Positions 18,314 through 27,945 are shown, counted from the first letter of the stretch. The stretch is 64,000 nt of DNA from Paraglaciecola sp. 20A4 (GCF_011378905.1 NZ_WTPY01000003.1:186001-250000), one strand, 5' to 3'. Notes: generated from the sequence alone by a model not told the origin. Numbers and translations are program-made.

Positions 18314-21226
18314 CTAGAACTTATGACTCACTCTTACATAGCCAGACCGGCCGAATAGTCGATAAGTAGAAGGGTCCGTAGACGCATTAAAAGCCGCTTC
18401 TATATAAGGAGGTGCTTCGTTTGTTATGTTAGTTACCCCTAATGTAAGGTTAGTACCAAACTCAAAGGCGTAATTAACACTCACATCATGATAAAGCTGA
18501 GCTTCCACTTTTTGCACAAAGCCTTCGCCAAAACCTGCGATGATTGTCCCTAGATAGGCATTCGGTTTATCAAGCGCTGATATATATTCGGTTAAATACG
18601 TAGCGGTTAGGTTTCCGTAACGCCAGTTCACAGAAGTGTTAATTCTATTTTCAGCGTAACTTGCGTTGTCACCCGCATCAAAAGTGCCGACTTTATCTAT
18701 CTCTACGGCACCTTCATAGGCTATTTCACTGCGCTTAAGATAATGCGTCCATGTCAGTCCTAAATCGATATCTCCCCAGCTATTCATCCCTATGCGATAA
18801 TTTAACTCAGTATCCACACCACTGGCATCAAGTGAAGCTAAGTTTGAATTTGGTGTGTCTATGTATTCTAAACGACCATCGGGTAAACGATGAATTGCAT
18901 CACACTGCTCCTGTCTTCCCGACTTGATGCAAAGATCCAGCACCTGACCTGATGAAATAGTACTGATCACGTCGTCCAGTTCTACCGTCCAATAATCCAA
19001 AGTAAGGCTGAAACCATCTATAAATTCAGGAGACCAAGCTAAGCCTACCGTTAGGGTGTTACCTGTTTCAGGCTCTAAGTTGATGTTACCACCGGTGCGT
19101 TCGCTTAGCTGGGTATCACTTTGCACCCAACCACCCGCCGGAGCGCCAGTTGCAAGGCAACGAGATTGTTCTTCAGAGGATAATTGCGGAAAACTTGTTG
19201 TGTTACACAAGCCTTGTACCTGCGGTAAAATCTCGCCTTCAGGAGAAAAAAGATCTTGGATACTGGGTTCACGGAACACCTCTCCAATAGTAGTGCGCAA
19301 TAGTAAGCCATCAAAAGGCTGAAACTTGACCCCAAACTGGGTGGTGACATTACCACCGAAATTACTGAAATTATCGTAACGCACACCCGCATTGGCAGAC
19401 AGCTTCATTTCGTCATCGTCAATAATAGGCGCTGAAAATTCACCGAAAAATGAACTAATGTTATAAGAACCTCTTACACCTCTATTCGTGGTGCCAGTAA
19501 TTTGTCCAAAGTGACGGGCGGAGTCCACGTCATTAACAAATTCATTGCGGCGGTGCTCGTAACCAAATGCGGCGCCTAACGGCCCAGCAGGTAACTCCAT
19601 CAGCTCACCGACCGCGGTAACGTTGAAAACATCTAATTGCGCCCGCAGAGTATTCACAACAGGGGCTGATACGTACTCCATCATTTCAGCAGTCACCGTG
19701 CCAGTGCCACCAAATAGATTCAACGGTACACAATCCATGATAGGACGCGCTACTGTTCCGCAGGTAACGGTTCCGTTTTCAGATATAAACGAAGGACCTA
19801 ACGCCTTTGATACATTGGGACCAAACAATTGACCAGTATGCGTATCTGTTCTGCTTCTATATCCATAGTTATAGCTAGCATCCCATTCCCAAGTGTCTAA
19901 AACTTCACCTTTAAAACCAATTACACCCTGAAACTGCGTGATGTCTTGCTCAAACGCACGGATCCCTTCTTCCATACGTCGTCTGACCTGAATCACATCG
20001 TCGCCAAACGGGTTGTATATATTATCTCTTGAGATCCCATTTTGGTAAGCTTGTTCGCCGTTCGAGTCCAATTGAGGTGAGCCATCTGCATTAAAAACAG
20101 GGACTGGGTATGCAGGGTCAATTTCTGTCGAATACGCCAGCGGGGCAATTTCTTGACGAGACTCGGTATGATTCATTCTGAATGATGCATAGCTTGAAAC
20201 ATGCTCGTTAAGTTTTAAATTTGCTTCTGAAAATATATTGATACGCTCATACGGCGTTTGTAAATAATTAGACGGGGCATAGTTATAAGAGTCGTTTGAC
20301 GGGTCAAATGCAGCACCGTTGTATTGGCGGGCATTGCCGGTAATGGGGTCAAAAGTGACTGAGTTAGAACTGATGGGATCAATCCCTAAATTTGTATATG
20401 CGGGTGACCCCGTATTAAAATTAAAGTTACCGGTTGGGATCCTCGAACTACCAAAACCAACAACAGTATAATCATTTGCATTATTCGCTGGTGTTACAAA
20501 CCCGCGAGAGCCAAAGTTATCAGGATCCGTTACAAAATAGGTATCTTGAAAAAAATCAACGTTGGTATCACGCTGATAAACACTTTCTTGGGTGGTGTAC
20601 TCTGCCCCCAAAACAATATTAAAATCGCTCACCGTCTTGCCCATTATCAGGCTGGTCGTTTCTTGACGCCCCGCGTCCGCTTCTAGTGAATCCGATACTT
20701 GAACGCTAACTTCAAGACCTTCGAAATCATTGACGGTAATAATGTTAACGACCCCTGCCACTGCATCCGCACCGTATATTGCAGATGCACCATCTTTTAG
20801 TATTTCTACTTGTTTTATCATAGATGATGGAATGGTTTGAAAATCTCCGCCGTCCACTAAACGGCGTCCATTGATCAACACCAACGTTCGATTAGAGCCC
20901 AAACCTCTTAAATCGACTCGCACTGTCCCTGTTCCATCGAATGACGCGGTTCCATTTGTTGTTGTGCCAACGGGTGAGCCTGACATGGCAGGTAATCTTT
21001 GTATGAGTGAACCCACATCGGTGATCCCCGTTGCCACCATGTCCGCTTGCGTAATGACGGTTACGGGGTTTGCGCCTTCTAGGTCAGTTTGCTTTAAACG
21101 AGAACCAGTGACGCTGACTCTTTCCACTTCGGATTCATTCTCAGCTGCTAGAGCGACTAAAGGTTGAAGCACTAGAGAAAGTGCTAGCGCTATTTTTGTC
21201 AATTTATGTGCATTTGTTGTAGTCAT
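18314..21226 (-). CDS. TonB-dependent outer membrane receptor
   Basis: The protein is 970 residues. Residues 1-28 are a signal peptide (ending VALAAE). The plug domain follows, with VSVTGSRLK as TonB-box-like start and DLRGLGSNRTLVLINGRR, EILKDGASAIYGADAVAGVV as typical plug motifs. The barrel ends in GYVRVSHKF with the terminal Phe of outer membrane proteins. It resembles the large receptors of marine Alteromonadales that import peptides or other bulky nutrients. GGTGAG lies before the ATG. The operator-like site at 21255-21274 is directly upstream. The neighbouring secreted amidohydrolases suggest uptake of peptide-like substrates; the real ligand is unknown. Confidence 0.92.
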   Translation of the reverse strand: MTTTNAHKLTKIALALSLVLQPLVALAAENESEVERVSVTGSRLKQTDLEGANPVTVITQADMVATGITDVGSLIQRLPAMSGSPVGTTTNGTASFDGTGTVRVDLRGLGSNRTLVLINGRRLVDGGDFQTIPSSMIKQVEILKDGASAIYGADAVAGVVNIITVNDFEGLEVSVQVSDSLEADAGRQETTSLIMGKTVSDFNIVLGAEYTTQESVYQRDTNVDFFQDTYFVTDPDNFGSRGFVTPANNANDYTVVGFGSSRIPTGNFNFNTGSPAYTNLGIDPISSNSVTFDPITGNARQYNGAAFDPSNDSYNYAPSNYLQTPYERINIFSEANLKLNEHVSSYASFRMNHTESRQEIAPLAYSTEIDPAYPVPVFNADGSPQLDSNGEQAYQNGISRDNIYNPFGDDVIQVRRRMEEGIRAFEQDITQFQGVIGFKGEVLDTWEWDASYNYGYRSRTDTHTGQLFGPNVSKALGPSFISENGTVTCGTVARPIMDCVPLNLFGGTGTVTAEMMEYVSAPVVNTLRAQLDVFNVTAVGELMELPAGPLGAAFGYEHRRNEFVNDVDSARHFGQITGTTNRGVRGSYNISSFFGEFSAPIIDDDEMKLSANAGVRYDNFSNFGGNVTTQFGVKFQPFDGLLLRTTIGEVFREPSIQDLFSPEGEILPQVQGLCNTTSFPQLSSEEQSRCLATGAPAGGWVQSDTQLSERTGGNINLEPETGNTLTVGLAWSPEFIDGFSLTLDYWTVELDDVISTISSGQVLDLCIKSGRQEQCDAIHRLPDGRLEYIDTPNSNLASLDASGVDTELNYRIGMNSWGDIDLGLTWTHYLKRSEIAYEGAVEIDKVGTFDAGDNASYAENRINTSVNWRYGNLTATYLTEYISALDKPNAYLGTIIAGFGEGFVQKVEAQLYHDVSVNYAFEFGTNLTLGVTNITNEAPPYIEAAFNASTDPSTYRLFGRSGYVRVSHKF

Positions 21227-21254
21227 TTCTCACCATTATTATTGTGTGTTTATT

Positions 21255-21274
21255 ATGTGAATGCGAATTTACAT
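21255..21274. promoter_or_regulatory. Palindromic operator, copy 2
   Basis: ATGTGAATGCGAATTTACAT has the same half-sites ATGTGAAT and ATTTACAT as copy 1, with a different 4-bp centre. A further ATTCACAT (21273-21280) overlaps the right side. It lies 29-48 bp before the TonB receptor ATG, a position suited to repression. Confidence 0.6.
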
Positions 21275-21369
21275 TCACATGTATATCACTCAATAACTTT
21301 TACTGTCAATAGTTCAAAATTTAACTTACACCGACGTTTTATCTTTTTTGAGAGAAAAATTCAGATCAT

Positions 21370-21485
21370 TTACCATGGTCAAAGCCTTGTTGAATACAAG
21401 GTTCTCAGAACTATTAATACCCATCGCAACACGTGTTTTTTATAACCACGCGTAACGTTTCCCGACGGATACCATGGTTTTCTTT
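21370..21485 (-). pseudogene. Remnant of a UspA-type gene start
   Basis: On the minus strand this stretch can be read as RYAWL-stop-KTRVAMGINSSEN and then LVFNKALTMVND. It parallels the start of the Usp at 12070-12492 (KKILVAVDINSSENLVLNKA). The bases around the old start also correspond (TAACGTTTC after the start in both), but the ATG has become ACG. Only about 40 codons remain. It looks like the leftover of a duplicated usp gene. Confidence 0.65.
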
Positions 21486-21664
21486 GGATCGATAAAAGCG
21501 TTAAAAACAATTTCGCCGCAAAGGCAATCGCCAGTCACTTTCATGCTATCGTCTGGGTGAATATGTGCTTTACACAAGTCTTATGAAAGCACAAAAAAGT
21601 TTTAAATTAACGCTTCAGTGATGCGATGCTAAATGCGCTTCAGGAGTGACTATCAGCTCTTCTG

Positions 21665-22948
21665 TCAAAACAAAAACTTCCAACAAATATAGAACACACT
21701 AAAGAGCGTAAGTATGCTTAAACAGCACAGGGTGTATAGGCGAAATAAGCCTTGTGGTTTATATTGGGCGTCAACATCGGCCCCCATCATGACCTTGTAA
21801 TTTAACCAAGCGTAAATAGGTGCACTGACAAAAGACACCGTAGTCACAAAATCGAGTAGCGCGGTGATGTCGGCGCTAAAGTCAGAGATTATCCACCAAC
21901 TGCCAAAGGCAAGTACGCTTAGCGCAACTATGTAAACGACATTCCCTTTGCGAGCATGTTGAGCATCATCGCTGCCATCAAGGGGTATCGGGGTATTGTG
22001 GGCATGGTTAAGCTGATAGGCGCGTTTCCACACTTGCGGGAAACCATCGGCGACGGCAAACGTTGAGGAAAACAGCGCCACAAATGTGACGATCGCCATT
22101 AATAGCCAGCTCCATTCCCCTAAGGCATTGCTGTAAATACCCACGAGCTGTCCAGCAAACGCCGCGGCTGAACTGGCAAAACCTTCACCTTGACCAAACA
22201 TCAACAGTGCGCCCAGCCACAAGAATATGATGGCTAGCAACAAACTGGCGGCATAACCTACGTTGAAATCAGTGGTTGCATCTTTTGCGTTTTGAACGCC
22301 AGGTTTTGCTCCGCGAGATAAGATCCATAAAGAGTGCCACACCGATACTTCAATTGCGGTTGGCATCCAGCCTATTAATGCCACAATAAAGGCGATGCTT
22401 GCCATCGAACCCACTTCGATTGTGGGTACGCCTTCGCTAGGGCTAAACCCCAAGCGCCCAACAGCGGCAAACCACGCTATGATGCTGCAAATAACCAACA
22501 CTAACATCATCCACTTTAAAAGAGTGTTGAGGAGTTTGTAATGACCTATCAATAATACTGTGCACACGATCCCCAGGACCAATGCGGCCCACTGGGAAAG
22601 GGATAACACATCACCAAATAAATTCATGGCCAGTGCTGCCGTGACAATTGTTACCCCTGACTGCACAAAAAACATGGTGATAAAAGTGAGGCCCAAGAAC
22701 AAATAAAATGCCCAGTTACCCACACTGCGATAACCATCGAGTAAGCTTTTGCCAGTTAACCCTGCGTATTTGGGGCCGAATAAGAAAAAGGGATATTTCA
22801 CTATATGGGCTAGCAAAATAAAGCCTAATAACGCAAAACCGAAATCTGCGCCGGCGCGAGTTGATTGCACGATATGTGATACACCAATACTGGTAGCGGC
22901 CCAAACAATACCAGGGCCTAACACGGCCATTATTTTTGCTAATTTCAT
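21665..22948 (-). CDS. Nramp-related transporter lacking canonical metal motifs
   Basis: This 427-residue protein has about 11 membrane segments and the overall Nramp pattern, beginning GPGIVWAATSIGVSHIVQST. In true Nramp Mn2+/Fe2+ transporters TM1 carries DPGN; here the position reads GVSH. TM6 carries MPTAIEVS in place of MPHNLYLHS. The metal-coordinating Asp, Asn and His are therefore absent. The protein may move another cation such as Mg2+ or a small organic solute, as other APC-superfamily members do. It lies just after the TetR gene (86 bp gap) inside the scavenging locus. The family membership is fairly sure, the substrate is open. Confidence 0.75.
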   Translation of the reverse strand: MKLAKIMAVLGPGIVWAATSIGVSHIVQSTRAGADFGFALLGFILLAHIVKYPFFLFGPKYAGLTGKSLLDGYRSVGNWAFYLFLGLTFITMFFVQSGVTIVTAALAMNLFGDVLSLSQWAALVLGIVCTVLLIGHYKLLNTLLKWMMLVLVICSIIAWFAAVGRLGFSPSEGVPTIEVGSMASIAFIVALIGWMPTAIEVSVWHSLWILSRGAKPGVQNAKDATTDFNVGYAASLLLAIIFLWLGALLMFGQGEGFASSAAAFAGQLVGIYSNALGEWSWLLMAIVTFVALFSSTFAVADGFPQVWKRAYQLNHAHNTPIPLDGSDDAQHARKGNVVYIVALSVLAFGSWWIISDFSADITALLDFVTTVSFVSAPIYAWLNYKVMMGADVDAQYKPQGLFRLYTLCCLSILTLFSVFYICWKFLF

Positions 22949-23034
22949 ACTCGGATTTCTCGAATCATAATTGTACTTGCGATGTGTTCAATGTGTTGCT
23001 TCATTCGTATTGCCCAACGGTGACTAAGGACTCA

Positions 23035-23670
23035 TCAATCGAGTCCGTGTTGCAAATACAGTATTAACATTTTCGCTAGCTCGTCGCACAAGGCAACAGA
23101 GTCTAATTCGCACGCGATAGACGGGGTAATGTCGGGATAAAGCACTTTATCGAGCAATGCGGTGATCATAGTGAAAATCACCATATTGGCCGCAGACGGT
23201 TTATCGCTGGCATTAATGTTGTCACTAAACCTAAGCAATATATTGCTAATACGGCTATACAAAAGGCGCCGGTCAATTAAAGCGTCACCGGCCACTATGT
23301 CAGTATGCAAACGAGAATTAAGATGGATGGTGCGAAATAAGCTACGATTAGCAGCAAAAAAATGATGCGTCTGCTGAGTTATCCCGCTCACCGCTTCAGG
23401 CAACGTCGTAAACGACTCGTTTTCTAGCTTACCTATCCACTCTATCATCTCACTACCAAAATCTTGGTACAGCAGTGGCAACAGCGCTTCTTTGTTCTTG
23501 AAACGCCTATAAAAGGTACCGACTGACACACCAGCGTGATCGCATAACTCTTTAATGCTGATATGTTCGAAAAACTTGCTTTGCAGGCAGTGGTGCACCG
23601 CGGCCATTAGTTTTCGCTGAGTATCTTGACTACGTAATTGTTTGGCTGGAATAACACTTAGGGTTGGCAT
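23035..23670 (-). CDS. TetR/AcrR family transcriptional regulator
   Basis: The 211-residue protein has an N-terminal TetR DNA-binding domain with HISIKELCDHAGVSVGTFYR as recognition region and the usual RFKNKEALL following. The C-terminal ligand domain is of unknown specificity. It is transcribed toward the Nramp-like gene, probably as one operon. A perfect 12-bp palindrome, AAGAATATTCTT, about 100 bp upstream is a candidate self-operator. It may also be the protein that reads the ATGTGAAT-N4-ATTTACAT sites of this locus, but nothing in the sequence proves this. Confidence 0.88.
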   Translation of the reverse strand: MPTLSVIPAKQLRSQDTQRKLMAAVHHCLQSKFFEHISIKELCDHAGVSVGTFYRRFKNKEALLPLLYQDFGSEMIEWIGKLENESFTTLPEAVSGITQQTHHFFAANRSLFRTIHLNSRLHTDIVAGDALIDRRLLYSRISNILLRFSDNINASDKPSAANMVIFTMITALLDKVLYPDITPSIACELDSVALCDELAKMLILYLQHGLD

Positions 23671-23765
23671 AGCTAAATTTTTTACCTTAAATCACTTATA
23701 CATCACAGGTTTGCGACACAAAATAGCGACCGAATCATGCCGTTTTTGAGTAAAAACAGCAATAT

Positions 23766-23777
23766 AAGAATATTCTT
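23766..23777. promoter_or_regulatory. 12-bp perfect palindrome before tetR
   Basis: AAGAATATTCTT is self-complementary and lies about 100 bp before the TetR gene start. It could be an autoregulatory operator. It is short enough to occur by chance. Confidence 0.35.
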
Positions 23778-23865
23778 GCTACAGGTAAAACTGTTGCAGA
23801 ATAATTCCTATATCGCAGTGTGACTCTAAAGGCGCTGGGCACGTATGAGTGTTCGATAGTGAGCG

Positions 23866-25194
23866 CTATTCAGCGGTATCTGTTTTAGACCCCGTGTAAT
23901 CCAGTGCTAATTGCGTAAGGGCAGCCGTACCGATAGGCAACGCTTTTTCATCCGCAAAGAAATATGGCGAGTGATTACTCGGTGCTTTTGACGCGTCTTG
24001 GCCTACAGGTGTGCCACCTAAAAATACAAATACACTCGGTACTTCAAGGGCATAGAATGAGAAATCTTCGGCACCGGTAATTTTTGGCATCACCAACACG
24101 TTACCTTCGCCTGCTACCTTATTTAAACTAGGTAGCATTTGTTCGGTAAGGGCTGGGTTGTTGATAGTCACTGGGTAACCTTCGTTAATTTCAACCTCTG
24201 CGGTGGCGCCAGAAGCCGCTGCAATGTGGGTAGCGGTATGTTTGATTTTATCAAATATTTGTTGGCGGTTGTTCATATCGAAGTTACGAATTGTGCCAAC
24301 CATCTCTACCTTTTCAGGGATAATATTGCTGCGCACGCCACCGGATATTTTCCCAAAAGATACAATCGCGGGCTCTTTGGTAATGTCAATTTGACGACTA
24401 ATAATATGGTTAACCCCTGTTACGACTTGGGCTGCAGCTGATATTGGGTCCACTCCGTTCCAAGGGGTTGAGCCGTGGGTTTGCGTGCCGTGGATCGCAA
24501 TTTCGAAACTGTCTGAGCTGGCCATTAACGGGCCGCTGCGATAGCCAATTTGCCCGGTGTTTAAGCCCGATGTGATATGCAGACCAAAGGCCACGTCTGG
24601 TTTGTACTTATCAAAGATACCTTCTTTTAACATAAGTTCAGCGCCGCCTTCTTCTCCCTGAGGAGCGCCTTCTTCAGCAGGTTGAAAGACAAACATTACC
24701 GTACCGTGAAGCTGTTTTTTCATGCCAGCAAGTACCTCAGCCGCGCCCATTAACATGGCGACATGAGTATCATGACCGCAGGCGTGCATAATGCCTACAT
24801 CCACGCCGCGATAGTTAGTAGTTTTGGTTGAGGCAAACGGCAGATCGACTTTTTCAGTTACTGGTAAGGCGTCCATATCAGCGCGTAACATCACAGTAGG
24901 GCCAGGTAAATCGCCTTTTAATATGCCCACCACGCCGGTATAGCCGATGTTTCGCTCTACTTGCATGCCTAGCTTTTCAAGATGCGAGGCAGCAATTTCT
25001 GCGGTGCGCGTTTCACGATTGCCCAGTTCAGGGTGTTGATGAATGTCTCTGCGCCAAGCTACAACATTTTTTTCAACGGCGTGTAATTGTGTTGTGGGAA
25101 CGTCGCTCGTGTTTGCATTTGCCGAGACAGCAAATGAACTGATGGCTGCACAAAGGGCTAGTGTGATTGCTTTAGGTCGCTGTGTTTTTATCAT
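23866..25194 (-). CDS. Secreted M20D amidohydrolase (hippurate hydrolase-like)
   Basis: The protein is 442 residues with a signal peptide in residues 1-27 (SSFAVSANA). M20D peptidase motifs are present: ADMDALPV, MHACGHDTHVAMLMG with Cys and His metal ligands, PAEEGAPQGEEGGAE with the catalytic Glu, and GAEDFSFYA. This family removes acyl groups from N-acyl amino acids (hippurate, IAA conjugates, aminoacyl compounds). A signal peptide implies periplasmic action, unlike most family members. It is 41 bp downstream of another secreted amidohydrolase gene, so the two are probably co-transcribed. Confidence 0.88.
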   Translation of the reverse strand: MIKTQRPKAITLALCAAISSFAVSANANTSDVPTTQLHAVEKNVVAWRRDIHQHPELGNRETRTAEIAASHLEKLGMQVERNIGYTGVVGILKGDLPGPTVMLRADMDALPVTEKVDLPFASTKTTNYRGVDVGIMHACGHDTHVAMLMGAAEVLAGMKKQLHGTVMFVFQPAEEGAPQGEEGGAELMLKEGIFDKYKPDVAFGLHITSGLNTGQIGYRSGPLMASSDSFEIAIHGTQTHGSTPWNGVDPISAAAQVVTGVNHIISRQIDITKEPAIVSFGKISGGVRSNIIPEKVEMVGTIRNFDMNNRQQIFDKIKHTATHIAAASGATAEVEINEGYPVTINNPALTEQMLPSLNKVAGEGNVLVMPKITGAEDFSFYALEVPSVFVFLGGTPVGQDASKAPSNHSPYFFADEKALPIGTAALTQLALDYTGSKTDTAE

Positions 25195-25235
25195 GTCATG
25201 TTCCTTTTTTAGTTGTCGAATTACGCTTAGGCAAA

Positions 25236-26675
25236 TTAATGCAGCCCGACGACAGATTTAGTGCGCTGCACAATCTTGCTGACGTTGTAACCCACGCCAT
25301 TTTTAAATACCACGGCCATGTTTCGAATGGCGCTCGTGTCGTTAATCAATTCGCCATTTATTAACACTAAATCAGCTTGTTTTCCTGCTTCAATGGAACC
25401 AACGTTATTGTCACGCTCTAAAAACGTAGCGCCGTTTAATGTGGCAATTTTAATCGCTTGTTCGATAGCAAATCCGGCTTCGACCAATAGTTCGATTTGT
25501 CTTTGATTTGAGAAACCTGCGATCACGCCGCCGTATCCCGTAGGGTCGGTGCCAGCCATTAACATGCCACCTGCTTCAACAAACTTCTTCTCAAGCTGCA
25601 TCATTTTTTTAAAGACGATAGGCCAAGTTGCGTTTTCTTGCTCAGCGATTTTTTGCCATTGCGTTTCGTATTGTTCACGTACTTGAGGAATGAGCGCTTC
25701 AAGAGCAAGTGGATACGCTTTAGGGCGGCCTTGGGTATAGGTTTCAAATACCGTTAAAGTGGAAGTAAGCGCCACATTCTTACTGACGAGTAAAGCAATT
25801 AGCGCGTCAACTTCAGGGGCGTTAATATCTAAATCAACCAGTGATTGATGAAGATCGCTCCCTGGGCACTCATCTTTCTTTTTGTCTTTCACAAAGTCGG
25901 TAGCAGCGAAAAATCCATGCTCTAAATTATCAATGCCTAACTCTGCGGCTTCTTTATAGGTAATAGAGCATAAATGCCCGGTGACTTTGCGGCTTCGTTG
26001 ATGAGCAGAGGACACGACTTGGGCTAATTCGTCTTGGTGAATATGCATATAGGCTTTATATGACGTTACGCCTTCTTGATCCCAATACTGCATCATGTTT
26101 TTAGCATCTTGTGCATCGCGCAGTGATTTAATTTTTAAAATAGGCAGCCCTGGGCCATTTAAGTACGGAGCGGTTACGTCTATATCCGGCCCCATTGTTT
26201 TTCCGTGATTAATGGCATCGCGCAAATTTAAATCGCCATAAGGGGCTGTAGTACCCGCAGTGCGAATGGTGGTGGCACCTCCCGCGAGGTATAAACGAGG
26301 GAAGCTGTAGAGCATTTCAGTGTAATGAGCGTTGCCCGTAGGGTAAAACATGTGTTCATGCATCATCACCAAACCTGGGATTAATGTTTTGCCCGCGCCG
26401 TCAATAATATGCGTTGATGCACTTGGGCTTATATCTGCTGAGGAGCCAAGCGCTTCGATTCGTCCAGATTTAATGATGACGGTCTGATTCAATTTAGAGG
26501 CCGTTCCTGTTCCATCAATCAAGGTGACATTGACGATGGCGATCTCGTTCTGAGCGTAGCTGATAAATTCTTCATCAATAGCGTGAGCAGCCACCGAGCT
26601 TAATAACCCGCTGGCGAGCATGAATAATGAACGGAAACGGCAAAAGGCCAAGGGAGTGCTATTTGTATGAGGCAT
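25236..26675 (-). CDS. Secreted amidohydrolase family protein
   Basis: The protein is 479 residues from the ATG at 26675; a longer in-frame start at 26771 would lie inside the operator and is rejected. A signal peptide (LASGLLSSVAAHA) is followed by amidohydrolase motifs: MMHEHMF (HxH), SYKAYMHIH with the candidate Lys, TGHLCS, NLEHGFF and AGTDPTGYGG with the catalytic Asp. It is related to but clearly distinct from the proteins at 15129 and 16613. It probably hydrolyses amide or peptide bonds of imported compounds in the periplasm and is co-transcribed with the M20D enzyme. Confidence 0.86.
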   Translation of the reverse strand: MPHTNSTPLAFCRFRSLFMLASGLLSSVAAHAIDEEFISYAQNEIAIVNVTLIDGTGTASKLNQTVIIKSGRIEALGSSADISPSASTHIIDGAGKTLIPGLVMMHEHMFYPTGNAHYTEMLYSFPRLYLAGGATTIRTAGTTAPYGDLNLRDAINHGKTMGPDIDVTAPYLNGPGLPILKIKSLRDAQDAKNMMQYWDQEGVTSYKAYMHIHQDELAQVVSSAHQRSRKVTGHLCSITYKEAAELGIDNLEHGFFAATDFVKDKKKDECPGSDLHQSLVDLDINAPEVDALIALLVSKNVALTSTLTVFETYTQGRPKAYPLALEALIPQVREQYETQWQKIAEQENATWPIVFKKMMQLEKKFVEAGGMLMAGTDPTGYGGVIAGFSNQRQIELLVEAGFAIEQAIKIATLNGATFLERDNNVGSIEAGKQADLVLINGELINDTSAIRNMAVVFKNGVGYNVSKIVQRTKSVVGLH

Positions 26676-26761
26676 GTAGTCGTCTCTAAGGGTTAATGAA
26701 CTGGTTTCAAGAAAGCGAACGTCAAACTGATAGCCACATAGTACTCCGATAATTAAGGTTT

Positions 26762-26780
26762 TGTAAATCATGATTCACAT
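26762..26780. promoter_or_regulatory. Palindromic operator, copy 3
   Basis: TGTAAATCATGATTCACAT is the reverse complement of 19 bases of copy 1, with the same CATG centre. It lies about 87-105 bp before the amidohydrolase start at 26675, facing the same way relative to its gene as copy 1 does. Confidence 0.65.
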
Positions 26781-27170
26781 AAAAGTAATGTGTGTGCTGT
26801 TAATCCCTTTACGGCTGCAGATTGTGTTTCTAATTAGTAAATGTTATTTATTTTTAAGTGCATGATTTACTGATTAATATTTACATTTCGCTGTGTTTTC
26901 ATGCGCAGTTTTCGCCTTTAATAACATCCTAGGTTTGCCAGATATCCGCAGCTCATAGGGAAAGTACTGGTTTTTTTGTATCGTACACTTTCCACCCATA
27001 TCACTAAAAAGCAGGCTACAACAAACAGACGGCACCAACGAGTCCGGTCACACCGATCCCACGATTTTGCTCAGCCCTTACAAAATTGATGGGCGCGCTT
27101 TTGAACACCAGAAGATTGGTCCTGAAGGGCTTGATAGCAGGACGCCCTAATTAAATTAAATTAAATATCC

Positions 27171-27757
27171 ATTTTCATATGCTATACCTCGATGGTGTAT
27201 ATGCCGAAGATAACTATGGCAAAACGCGGTTTCACCCGACAAAATGTGAATTGAATAGTTCTATTCATCGCATTAGCTTGCGGCAGGTACGTTACCAACT
27301 AAAAACACCCTACCGTGACGGCACCACCCGTGACAAGCGCGGTCATGTGATCTTTGAGCTCTTGGATATTATTGCTCGTTTAGCGGCGGTGGTGCTCAAA
27401 CCCAGTGTTGATCTGACGCATTTAGATGAGAAACATCCTTATTTCTCCCCTTTCGGGCAACCTATGGTTGTCCAAATTCATTCCAGATGAATTAGTCATT
27501 GTGTATTTACACCAAACAGCCAACACCACGTGACAATAACACTCGCTAGACGAAATAAGGCTAAACAAGCATTTCCTACAGGGCAGGAAAAAACACGGGC
27601 AAAAAAACAATCAATAACGCGGGCGCAAAGATTTAAATGGGGTTTTGGAATAGAAATAGATACCTGTGGGCAATGCGGTGGTGCGGTTGAAGTTATATCG
27701 AGCCTCGAAGATACGTTGGTGATCCAAAATATACCCTGTCACCTGAATACAACTTAA
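27171..27757 (+). pseudogene. IS91-family transposase remnant
   Basis: The first open stretch reads HFHMLYLDGVYAEDN and later VRYQLKTPYRDGTT, VIFELLDIIARLAAVV, all typical of IS91/ISCR transposases. A second open piece has ITRAQRFKWGFGIEIDTC with CGQCGGAVEVIS, the C-terminal zinc-binding part of the family. Between and before them are gaps and stops, and the N-terminal catalytic half is missing. It is a dead, internally deleted element; no clean ends were found. Confidence 0.72.
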
Positions 27758-27945
27758 GTCGCTGTGGTTTTCGATATTGAGAGCTAATGTAGAAATATAC
27801 TGACAATTATTTTCTAATTCCCCCTTTTGTCTTAAAGACTTAACCATCACCGGAACAACTAAGACATGATTTATGCCTGATTTTGACTGGCGATGGTTAA
27901 TTTAACTTTCAAGTTAAAAGATGGGGGAAAAAGCAGCTAATTATC

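Noticed and set aside
22967-22985. GAATCATAATTGTAC before the Nramp-like gene as a fourth operator copy
   Set aside because: Only the centre resembles the motif; the outer half-sites do not match.
23819-23845. TGTGACT-N16-CGTA on the plus strand
   Set aside because: It resembles the ECF promoter, but the -10 lacks CGTC and there is no plus-strand gene downstream.
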